Positions 1 to 7,512 of a DNA stretch of 64,000 nucleotides are shown in pieces. The DNA comes from Chitinophaga polysaccharea (GTDB taxonomy: Bacteria; Bacteroidota; Bacteroidia; Chitinophagales; Chitinophagaceae): NCBI RefSeq assembly GCF_007829335.1, contig NZ_VIWO01000011.1, forward strand, positions 124,001 through 188,000, given 5' to 3'. The position numbers were made by a program, and so were the translations under genes. The notes beneath the pieces were generated by a model, which was given only the letters and a program-made list of their open reading frames with translations, did no database searches and had not been told where the DNA came from. Position 1 is the first letter of the stretch; every line of letters starts with the position of its first letter.

Positions 1-467
1 GGTGCCTCCCGCAGCACCTTATATGGTAACAGATAATTTAAAAATAAGCTATCAGGTTTATCTTTAGTCCATGGATATCGTCGCCACATTCCCACCGCCT
101 GCTCTATATGTCTATCGATATAATCGGTAGAAAAAATCTGCAAATCACTCACTTCCTCTCTTTTATAATCAAGATCCATATTGGTTAACATCGCATCAAG
201 AATACTATCATTAGCAATAGTATCTAGCCGGATATCTCTCTCACGCCCAGTCGCATTATCTATAAATGTAATCTTCTCAGATGTAAGGTCTCTATTATTC
301 TCTCGTAAATACAAAACAGATTTCAGATATAAACTATCTCCCTTTTTTGAATACTTCTCAATTAAGGTGCTCCAATTCACTGATTCTCTTTTACAGCCAC
401 TTAACAAGCAAATTACAACTCCTAAAAGAATCGTAGGAGAAAGTCGTTGTGTAAAGTTCATCGTCAT
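1..467 (-). CDS. Transglutaminase-like lipoprotein, N-terminal part (cut by window edge)
   Basis: One open minus-strand frame runs from ATG at 467 to the window edge (about 155 residues); a second in-frame ATG is at 461. The N-terminus is a lipoprotein signal (hydrophobic stretch then LLSGC), so the product should be anchored by Cys19 or 17. Near the edge the residues FLNYLLPYKVLREAP resemble the segment found ahead of the transglutaminase-like core in Bacteroidota proteins (pattern YLLPYR..NE); that assignment is inferred because the catalytic part lies outside. It follows the barrel gene on the same strand after about 96 bases, so it is probably the last visible gene of the minus-strand series starting at 7316. 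Confidence 0.6.
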   Translation of the reverse strand, partial: MTMNFTQRLSPTILLGVVICLLSGCKRESVNWSTLIEKYSKKGDSLYLKSVLYLRENNRDLTSEKITFIDNATGRERDIRLDTIANDSILDAMLTNMDLDYKREEVSDLQIFSTDYIDRHIEQAVGMWRRYPWTKDKPDSLFLNYLLPYKVLREA

Positions 468-563
468 AAATTTCAAGGTACATGATGTGCAATAACTCAA
501 GGTAAATTAGCATCAGAAGGCACCCAACATAATCCTTTAAAAGGTCTATATACTACCCACCTA

Positions 564-3407
564 TCACTCCTTTGATTTTCCTCTTTTCCCAAACTGTCTT
601 GGGAAATAAGATACCGTCAACATAAAATACTGCTGTAACACATTTGTAGTTCCCCGGGTAAGGGTATTGTTAGATCCAATATTAATAATACTTGCATTCT
701 GGTGAAGCAAATCCAAAGCAGCCATTTTCAGTTCCAGGTTATTGCCCGGCAGCAGACGATAAGTAGCATTTGCATTCCAAATTGTAAAAGTAGCAGGTGC
801 AGAACCAGTTGAGGTGGCGTAATTATAAGCAATATTGCTACCTATACCCAGCCTTCGGGTAAAGTTTATGCTTGAACTAAGAGAGGTGGAATGAATACTA
901 TTTTTAAATTCGTTGTCTGTGGCCCCGTTTTGTTTGGATCGGTATAACGACAACGACTCCTGTAGATTAATAGCCCACCAGTCGCTCAGTGTATAATTAA
1001 GGCTCAATGAATTACTATTGAAAAAATTATTGGAAAAATTAATCGTGTTGTTGATATAGTTTGGAACACGTCCGAGACTCAGTGTGGGTGAAAACTGCAG
1101 CTGCAATTGATTACGACCAAATTTAAATGCCTTGTTAATTGTAGCCGAAATATTTAAATACCTGTTATTGCCTACGTTCACTGTATAATGCGCACTACGT
1201 CCAAGATTATCTGTTATGCTACTATCCGAAAGGTTGTTAGTTATTACTCCTGCTGTTATATCGAAATTGTAATTAAATGTATTCTTCGTCTTTTTACTAA
1301 TATGTTTTACTTTAAAACTCAATTTTCTGTCAGTAGCTTCTTTCAAGCGAAAATTACCCTGCAGAATATAATACTGATTGGAGCTATCTACGATAGGATA
1401 TAACTGATCGACTGTAGGATACCTATTCTCTGTTGAAAAACTAATATCATAGTTATCCTCATAACTTCCGTAATGGCTATTTAAATAGGTCACAGAAGCG
1501 TTCGGTACAAATTTTTGATAGCTTCTAGTAAACCTTTGAAAAAGGTGATCTGAACTATTTTGCTGATGGTAAAACTGCACCTGCGCATCAAATCCCCAAA
1601 ACAATACTTTTTCATAGCGATTAGTCAAGGTCCTCGTAAATACTCTACTGACAGCTAATGTCGGCAACTCGTTGATGGTAGTAAGGTTACTTGCATAAGA
1701 AAGATAATGATCGGTCTGATATGTATTCTTAACCGTATCTCGGTTTTTCACAAGATTATCTTCGCTATGCCTGTTTACATCCAAACTATTCTGCAGACTT
1801 ATTGAAAGTCCCAAAAACCCCTTTAGTAATCCTGATAAATTTCCAAAACTTAAAAATAAATGTTGGTTTATATCATTCCTATCTTTATTGTACAGGCGAT
1901 CAAATTTTTTACTCTTGGATGGGTCAACAATAGAGGTAAAGGATGTAATGTTTACTTGGTCACTACGGTTATTTCCCACATTCAGGGAATAATTGACATC
2001 CAAATCTCCAGGCAAAAGATTCATTTTCGCATAGTTTTTCTGTTTGCTCAGCCCAAACTGAAAAAGCATATTCTTACTATCTGAAGTGGTTTCATTAATT
2101 GTATTATTGGTGCTTTGCAACACCCCAGTCGTTCCATAGGTACTGCTTTGATTATTGGATTCACTATTAATCCTACCAGCAGTAAAATTTGAGGAAGCAT
2201 TAACTGTAAGATTATTCTTACGTCTATCGTAGCGGGCATTCAATACCTGACCTGTGCTATTCGATGTAGCAATACTATTACTAAGTTGAGTTTGGGCACT
2301 ATCCTTGCTTATCGTAGAAATTACCTGACTATTGTTTACAACCGTACTAATATTATTTCTAATAAAATAATTACCTGCCAGACGATTGCTGTTTGAATAA
2401 TCAGGACTAGGGATAAAATCATGTTGGTACATCACTCCACCGGAATTAGGCCGATTAGTTCCCGGCATTCTGAAATCGGGTTGATATTCTATACTGGCTC
2501 CCACTCCCTTATAAGTACTGTTGCGCATCAATGTGTTAGCATCGTTTGCTACTTTGTTTACATTATTGCTTGTGCCTACAAGCCCCAATTGTGTCTGTTT
2601 ATTGAAAAAATTAATATTAACATCAGTCTCGTAATGCTTATCCGTGCCATATCCTGCAGATAGCTTACCGAAATAACCATAGTTCTTCCCATTCTTCAGT
2701 TTAATATTTATCTGCGTAATGGAATCTAATGGATTCCTTGGATTCTTAATCTGTTGGTAAACTTGTATCTTGTCTATAGCTGTTTTAGGAATATTCTGTG
2801 TGGCCACTTTAATATCTCCACTCAGAAAGGGTTTTCCATCAACTAATACCTGGCTTACTTGTTTCCCGTTCACAGTTATAGTGCCATCTCCCCAGACTGT
2901 TACGCCCGGTAACCTACGTAGCAAATCTTCTCCCACTGCATTTTTATCCAAATTAAATGCATCCGCGTTAAATTCCAGTGTGTCGCCATTCATACGCACT
3001 GGAGGAACATATCTTACAACAACCTCCTGTAACTCATTAGTGCTTCTTTCAAGGTTAATTTCTTTTAAATTAATCACTTTACTATCCGGCAGAATAGTAA
3101 ATTTCCTTTGAACACTTTTATACCCGGTATAGCTGATAATAATTTTTAGCGAAACACCAATTGGCATTTCATTAAAATTAAACTCCCCAAAATTGTTACT
3201 AAGTTGATAACTAATAAGAGCAGAGTCCTTTACCTTGTAAATGGCAATGGATGCCGATTTCAAGACATAATCATGAACAGAATCTCGAGTTATGCCAGTT
3301 ACCTTGCCCACCCACGTAGAATCTTTCTTTACCTGTGAATAGCAAGCGATACTATAGGTGAATACAAGCAATAGGGTTAACAATATAAGTTTACCTGGCC
3401 AATTCAT
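564..3407 (-). CDS. Outer-membrane beta-barrel protein, TonB-receptor-like
   Basis: 947 residues. A signal peptide (about 1-24) is followed by a carboxypeptidase-regulatory-like beta-sandwich (about 36-125), a plug-like domain (about 140-225, with LLRRLPGVTVWGDG and VLVDGKPFLSGD) and a long Asn/Ser-rich barrel with alternating strands to the C-terminus. This is the architecture of the Bacteroidota 'outer membrane beta-barrel family' (OMP_b-brl_3 type), related to TonB-dependent receptors but without a SusD partner. No STN domain is seen. The start overlaps the stop of the upstream propeller gene (ATGA), which implies translational coupling. Its ligand is unknown; in this locus it could export or take up the Cys-rich peptide or its target, but that is inference. 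Confidence 0.85.
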   Translation of the reverse strand: MNWPGKLILLTLLLVFTYSIACYSQVKKDSTWVGKVTGITRDSVHDYVLKSASIAIYKVKDSALISYQLSNNFGEFNFNEMPIGVSLKIIISYTGYKSVQRKFTILPDSKVINLKEINLERSTNELQEVVVRYVPPVRMNGDTLEFNADAFNLDKNAVGEDLLRRLPGVTVWGDGTITVNGKQVSQVLVDGKPFLSGDIKVATQNIPKTAIDKIQVYQQIKNPRNPLDSITQINIKLKNGKNYGYFGKLSAGYGTDKHYETDVNINFFNKQTQLGLVGTSNNVNKVANDANTLMRNSTYKGVGASIEYQPDFRMPGTNRPNSGGVMYQHDFIPSPDYSNSNRLAGNYFIRNNISTVVNNSQVISTISKDSAQTQLSNSIATSNSTGQVLNARYDRRKNNLTVNASSNFTAGRINSESNNQSSTYGTTGVLQSTNNTINETTSDSKNMLFQFGLSKQKNYAKMNLLPGDLDVNYSLNVGNNRSDQVNITSFTSIVDPSKSKKFDRLYNKDRNDINQHLFLSFGNLSGLLKGFLGLSISLQNSLDVNRHSEDNLVKNRDTVKNTYQTDHYLSYASNLTTINELPTLAVSRVFTRTLTNRYEKVLFWGFDAQVQFYHQQNSSDHLFQRFTRSYQKFVPNASVTYLNSHYGSYEDNYDISFSTENRYPTVDQLYPIVDSSNQYYILQGNFRLKEATDRKLSFKVKHISKKTKNTFNYNFDITAGVITNNLSDSSITDNLGRSAHYTVNVGNNRYLNISATINKAFKFGRNQLQLQFSPTLSLGRVPNYINNTINFSNNFFNSNSLSLNYTLSDWWAINLQESLSLYRSKQNGATDNEFKNSIHSTSLSSSINFTRRLGIGSNIAYNYATSTGSAPATFTIWNANATYRLLPGNNLELKMAALDLLHQNASIINIGSNNTLTRGTTNVLQQYFMLTVSYFPRQFGKRGKSKE

Positions 3408-4699
3408 TTAAACATTGCTTTGGGCTTCAATTGTATTATCACAGGGTTTCCTTCTCGAGTCTGGGTTGAGAAGTATTTTTTCAGAACCGGTGGATAATTT
3501 GGATGCTTATCCTTATTATCCTCAAAGGAATTAAACATATGTAAAGAAGATACTGAAGAATAAATACTTTGACCATCGCAAGCCTGTATCGAAGCCCGAT
3601 CACCCAATACCGGCAAAAAAAACGAAGTGACATCAGGAGATATACGCAATAGACTATAAAGAGCACCTGTTCCTAAATTATAGGATAGTATCTTGTTTTC
3701 GTCCCCATATCGTGTAGTATTTAAGGTAAATAAAAGATTATCACCAAGTACAAAAACATTACTTATTACAAACACCTTCTGCCTGTTATTGGTGAGATAA
3801 TCAATTCTTTTACCCCTATATTTCTCCTCATTTACTAGAAAATCTACAGGCAAGCTAATGTCAATTGGAAGTAGCACTTTATATATATCAGAGACTCCCC
3901 TGTTGTTGATTTTATAAATATTGTAATCATATGACCTGGTAAAAAAACACGTTCCGTTAATACCTGAATAATAAAGTGGGCCCGCAAGAACAATTTGAAC
4001 ATCCATCCATTTAGCATTGGCAATTTCATTTGGATTGTATGGAACTTCGGCGATGGTATTTGAAGAAATACTATCAACGATAAACAACTCAAACGGTTTA
4101 TATTTACTCGTGTCCGGATTAGCGTAAATTGACGAAATTGCATACACACATGTACTCTTATCAAGGTAATTAATCCCATTTAATCCTTTTACATTATCTA
4201 TGTTAGCCAACGCTGTCTTTCCAACTTCTTCACCATTGTAATCGAATAAATACAAATTTTCCGGGTCCAGCCCGCTCCTTACAACTATTTGATCTCTATA
4301 TCGATTAATGCAAAAATCCCGGAACATGTTACGTCTTATACTCGGGTTTTTATGGAGCCCTTTAATATTACCACATTTCGCATGAAACGAACCATCTTTA
4401 TTGAAAACTAGTATTTGATCTGAACTCGCATCAAGAACAATGAAATATCCACCAACTACTTCCAATTTGTTAATTTCACTAATCAAACATTGCTTACTAT
4501 TTTCTAGTGGTATGTAGTTTATATCACTGTATATTTTATCACAGTTTCCTCCCATTGCATTACTAGGGTCAATTCTCAAAATAGTCGTATCCGGAATTTG
4601 CTTTTGTTGTGCCAATGAATACATCTGCAATGATGTAAACAGAATCAACAATAGTAGTTTGTTTCCAGAACAACTAAAAACGTTAATTTTTAAAGCCAT
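3404..4699 (-). CDS. Exported six-bladed beta-propeller-like protein
   Basis: 431 residues. An N-terminal signal peptide (hydrophobic core about 13-30, ending near SLAQ) has no clear lipobox. The body shows spaced repeats of the type 'GGYFIVLDASSDQILVFNKDG' and 'LYLFDYNGEEVG', as in the six-bladed propeller families of Bacteroidota (BF3164-like/DUF4934-like). Such proteins sit in the periplasm or on the outer membrane, and their function is not established. The gene overlaps the upstream thioredoxin-like gene by 17 bases and the downstream barrel gene by 4, so the three are almost certainly co-transcribed. It is a paralogue in type of the protein at 5374-6660. Confidence 0.75.
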   Translation of the reverse strand: MALKINVFSCSGNKLLLLILFTSLQMYSLAQQKQIPDTTILRIDPSNAMGGNCDKIYSDINYIPLENSKQCLISEINKLEVVGGYFIVLDASSDQILVFNKDGSFHAKCGNIKGLHKNPSIRRNMFRDFCINRYRDQIVVRSGLDPENLYLFDYNGEEVGKTALANIDNVKGLNGINYLDKSTCVYAISSIYANPDTSKYKPFELFIVDSISSNTIAEVPYNPNEIANAKWMDVQIVLAGPLYYSGINGTCFFTRSYDYNIYKINNRGVSDIYKVLLPIDISLPVDFLVNEEKYRGKRIDYLTNNRQKVFVISNVFVLGDNLLFTLNTTRYGDENKILSYNLGTGALYSLLRISPDVTSFFLPVLGDRASIQACDGQSIYSSVSSLHMFNSFEDNKDKHPNYPPVLKKYFSTQTREGNPVIIQLKPKAMFK

Positions 4700-5342
4700 G
4701 TTCAGCTGGTTGTTTATAAATATTGTTCAAATAGTAATCTAGCAATCCTGACATTTGGCTATTGGGGATGAAAAAATCGTAAGCAATCTCTCTATTATCT
4801 GTCAAGAATAGATAAGAATACTCATTACACCCTTCATCAAAAGTAATTTCCCCTTTTTTGACATAAAAAACAGGAAAATTTACCTCGGCAAGTTTTCTCC
4901 ATTGAAGATAAGCATCATAATTCGTAAAGTCAGTCAATACATAGATTGGCAACTCTGGATGATCCTGACTAAGTTGTTTCAATTTCTTAATTGTTAAACT
5001 TGAGCATTCATTACAACCTATTTCAGTATATCTTAAAAACAGGCTTTGTCTGCTTCTCGTTATTAAGGAATGAATATTTATGGGTATTGACTTAGCAGTA
5101 TCTCTTGATATATCATACGCTTTTATTTCATCTTTATTCACCAATGAATTAGAGTATTTCATTTTAAATTCCATTAAGTCTAAATAATAGCGATTAGCAC
5201 CATTCACATACCGAATGCTATCATTTAAAGAAACATTCTGCCTTCTTTGGGTGTCGAGCTTCTTAGCCGTGATTAATAACCATGAAAGAAAAAATATTAC
5301 GCCAAAAAAAGACAAATATGTCATTAATCTATCAGATCTCAT
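4683..5342 (-). CDS. Membrane-anchored thioredoxin-like protein with CxxC
   Basis: 219 residues. One N-terminal membrane span (about 8-25) is followed by a periplasmic domain. Residues 100-125 read as a beta strand and the start of a helix bearing Cys110-Asn-Glu-Cys113, the position and spacing of a thioredoxin-fold CxxC. A later segment (LPIYVLTDF) and 'NFPVFYV' fit the thioredoxin-like core, although a canonical cis-Pro loop is not clear. The likely role is periplasmic thiol oxidation, reduction or isomerisation. It lies between two propeller genes and downstream of a gene for an eight-cysteine exported peptide, which makes that peptide a plausible substrate (inference). A non-redox AhpC/TSA-like protein is the alternative. 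Confidence 0.65.
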   Translation of the reverse strand: MRSDRLMTYLSFFGVIFFLSWLLITAKKLDTQRRQNVSLNDSIRYVNGANRYYLDLMEFKMKYSNSLVNKDEIKAYDISRDTAKSIPINIHSLITRSRQSLFLRYTEIGCNECSSLTIKKLKQLSQDHPELPIYVLTDFTNYDAYLQWRKLAEVNFPVFYVKKGEITFDEGCNEYSYLFLTDNREIAYDFFIPNSQMSGLLDYYLNNIYKQPAEHGFKN

Positions 5343-5373
5343 GTTTTTCTACGATTGTAAAACTGTGTACAAC

Positions 5374-6660
5374 TTAATGGCTATCTTTCACATGAAGTCT
5401 AACCTTTACCAAATAAAAACAATCATCAATGATATCCATCTTTTTTCTTAAGGGGCTATCATTATACAAACGCCTTTTCAACTCATTTCCCGTACAAAAA
5501 GCAATAAATTGATTACTTTTACTGTCATATTCGCTAAATTCAGGAAAGGAGACCTTAAACTTTTTAGCATCTACGAAATTCCGCGCAACTAAAGTGCCTG
5601 CTGTTCCTTTTCCTTTAACTACTAACGATCCAAATCCAACTGTGCCTTGCTCCTTAAAGCTAATAGACGACAAATAGATAAGGCTATCAGATTCCAACCA
5701 GTTTTTCTGACTAGTATAACCATTACAATATAGATATATTGATTTAAGTGATGACATCTTATGCCCGTTTATCTTAACATTACTCAGGTGCGGTCTTATT
5801 ACTGATTCCAAAAAATCTGACGGAAAGTTGCCTTTAGAATAAATTATCTTATATCGCCGCTCAACTTCACTTTTATTGATGCTGTAAACATAAGGGTCAT
5901 ATGCACGAAAAAAACGAAGACTATCTCTAAACGCGAAGAAAGATTTATCAAATGTAATGGCTGCAATATTCTCAAATTTCTTTGAATAACGTAAGTATTT
6001 CCTCACTAAACTGAGCGTATCACTTAAAAGATCTAAAGAGGATGGACTTCTTCTTCCTGTTTGGAGATAAGCATTGCTATTATTATAGCTCGCATATCCG
6101 ACAAAATTATCGCTTCCTGGTATAGATGCAATATGGTTATAATGAAATAAATTTCCTCCCTTTATATCCTTCTTTCTTTTTAAATCAGAATCGAAAATAG
6201 TTAATTTCATTTGTGCGTAATCATAAACGATAACCTCCTTCCTTTCATTAACATAACAATCCGTTATATTTAACGCATTTGAATCCGACACACCGTTCTC
6301 CATTATGGTCTTCAAATAATCACCATTAGATTTATAGGCATTTATTCTCTTGGTACTTATTGGATCGACAACAACATAGGCATCTTCCAGAGCATACAAT
6401 TGACCAATATATCCTATTTGTTTGTTAGGAACATTAGCCAACTTTAATAATTCAACGGAGTCAACAATTGAAGAGATATCTAAAGTATCAGATATTGAAC
6501 TATTATCAATGTGTAGCTCCACATAATTATCAGTAATTTCAGCACGCTCATTACTTGAACATGAAAATAAAATCATTGCTATGGGCAACACCCATAGAAA
6601 AAAAAATATACTTCTTCCTATAGGTTTAATAAAGGAAAATGTTATTACCGCTCGGTTCAT
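5374..6660 (-). CDS. Six-bladed beta-propeller lipoprotein
   Basis: About 428 residues from ATG at 6660; the frame is open to another ATG at 6729, which would add 23 polar residues ahead of the signal. The chosen start gives a lipoprotein signal ending ILFSC followed by SSN. The body has blade-like repeats ('YALEDAYVVVDPISTKRINAYKS', shortened here to its type) and resembles BF3164/DUF4934-type lipoproteins. The product is expected on a periplasmic or surface membrane face as a lipidated propeller. The stop lies 31 bases before the thioredoxin-like gene, supporting an operon. Such propeller lipoproteins commonly neighbour small NVEALA-type exported peptides in Bacteroidota, and here such a peptide gene lies upstream. 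Confidence 0.75.
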   Translation of the reverse strand: MNRAVITFSFIKPIGRSIFFFLWVLPIAMILFSCSSNERAEITDNYVELHIDNSSISDTLDISSIVDSVELLKLANVPNKQIGYIGQLYALEDAYVVVDPISTKRINAYKSNGDYLKTIMENGVSDSNALNITDCYVNERKEVIVYDYAQMKLTIFDSDLKRKKDIKGGNLFHYNHIASIPGSDNFVGYASYNNSNAYLQTGRRSPSSLDLLSDTLSLVRKYLRYSKKFENIAAITFDKSFFAFRDSLRFFRAYDPYVYSINKSEVERRYKIIYSKGNFPSDFLESVIRPHLSNVKINGHKMSSLKSIYLYCNGYTSQKNWLESDSLIYLSSISFKEQGTVGFGSLVVKGKGTAGTLVARNFVDAKKFKVSFPEFSEYDSKSNQFIAFCTGNELKRRLYNDSPLRKKMDIIDDCFYLVKVRLHVKDSH

Positions 6661-7022
6661 AAGTTTATTTAGGTACGGGTTAATATATTTTTTTATAAAC
6701 GGATTTTCATAACACTTCTTCACATCCATTCCTATACATTGCTATATCTAGTGGTAAATGCAATGCGTAGTTGTTACATTCCGAAGATAAGAAAAACAGT
6801 TTGAGATAAGTGGTTGATTTCGATCAGTCAGAATCCGAGGTTAAGACCTCAATTACCACAAATAATTCAATTCTACACCTTACGAAAATAATTTTCAGCA
6901 CAGTAAATGTGCTATAATTAATGGCTATCAAGAAGCTCTCCGACATTTGACTCACATAACAAATGTACCAGCACAATATATATTTCGATATTGTGCTGAT
7001 GCATTAACCAAGATACTCATAG
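6661..7022. other. Intergenic region between propeller gene and Cys-rich peptide gene
   Basis: No convincing gene is seen. It holds one clear inverted repeat (6969-6979 with 6988-6998) and a small hairpin (GAGGT-taag-ACCTC near 6836-6849). If the alternative ATG at 6729 is used for the propeller gene, part of this stretch is coding. Confidence 0.5.
6969..6998 (-). terminator. Hairpin just downstream of the Cys-rich peptide gene
   Basis: The 11-base arms CAGCACAATAT / ATATTGTGCTG are separated by 8 bases and lie 25 bases after the peptide stop. No strong T run follows on the minus strand, so it may be a leaky terminator or an attenuation/processing hairpin that lets the peptide be made in excess over the downstream genes. 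Confidence 0.45.
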
Positions 7023-7316
7023 TTAATTTTTGAGAACGCATCTCCGTGATTGGGGAGCAACTACATTATCGCAATAGAATGTAGTACAAGTGTAGGGTGA
7101 GCCGTAAACTCCTGTAAATTCACAGATACAACTAAGTCCCCCATCATAACAGGGAATGCATCGTTCATTATAGCATTGAGTTGCCCCACCAGCATCAATA
7201 TCACCACCAGCAACCGCCTGGTCAGTAATTTCTCCTCCAACAAATGCAGAAAACAAAAAAGCTGAGGCTACAGCAATGGCGCTAACAGTCAAGAAACTGA
7301 ATAGTTTTTTTTTCAT
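7023..7316 (-). CDS. Small exported peptide with eight cysteines (NVEALA-like)
   Basis: 97 residues. The N-terminus MKKKLFSFLT plus a long Ala/Ser/Phe-rich hydrophobic core (about 8-26) looks like a signal peptide. After a Gly/Ala-rich linker (28-46) comes a core of about 50 residues with cysteines at 48, 53, 56, 63, 65, 77, 82 and 93. The general plan (short leader-type N-terminus, AVAGGDI-type linker, Cys-rich tail, propeller lipoprotein neighbour) matches the NVEALA class of Bacteroidota exported peptides, whose function is unknown; the literal NVEALA motif is absent. A Bacteroidota-type promoter lies directly upstream (7355-7385). Four disulphides or metal binding are possible. A thioredoxin-like protein is encoded two genes downstream. 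Confidence 0.75.
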   Translation of the reverse strand: MKKKLFSFLTVSAIAVASAFLFSAFVGGEITDQAVAGGDIDAGGATQCYNERCIPCYDGGLSCICEFTGVYGSPYTCTTFYCDNVVAPQSRRCVLKN

Positions 7317-7354
7317 TGTATCAGGGTTTTTAATTACAAAAATTAGTGCTCAGT

Positions 7355-7385
7355 CAAATATAATTCTATATTTTAGTAAAACAAT
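7355..7385 (-). promoter_or_regulatory. Bacteroidota-type promoter of the Cys-rich peptide gene
   Basis: On the minus strand a TATATTTG box (7362-7355, matching TAnnTTTG) is preceded by ATTG at 7385-7382 with 19 bases between. The predicted start of transcription is near 7348, giving a leader of about 30 bases to the ATG at 7316. Spacing and both boxes agree with the known primary-sigma consensus of this phylum. Confidence 0.6.
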
Positions 7386-7512
7386 GCTTCCTGTAATTAT
7401 TTATTAAGTAGAAAATTTCAATGCCTTTTCCCTATAGAAATCAACATGTTATGTGTGAAAAAGTATATTTTCCATACACAATTATCTATAATGGTTTAAA
7501 CGAGCTTCCTAA

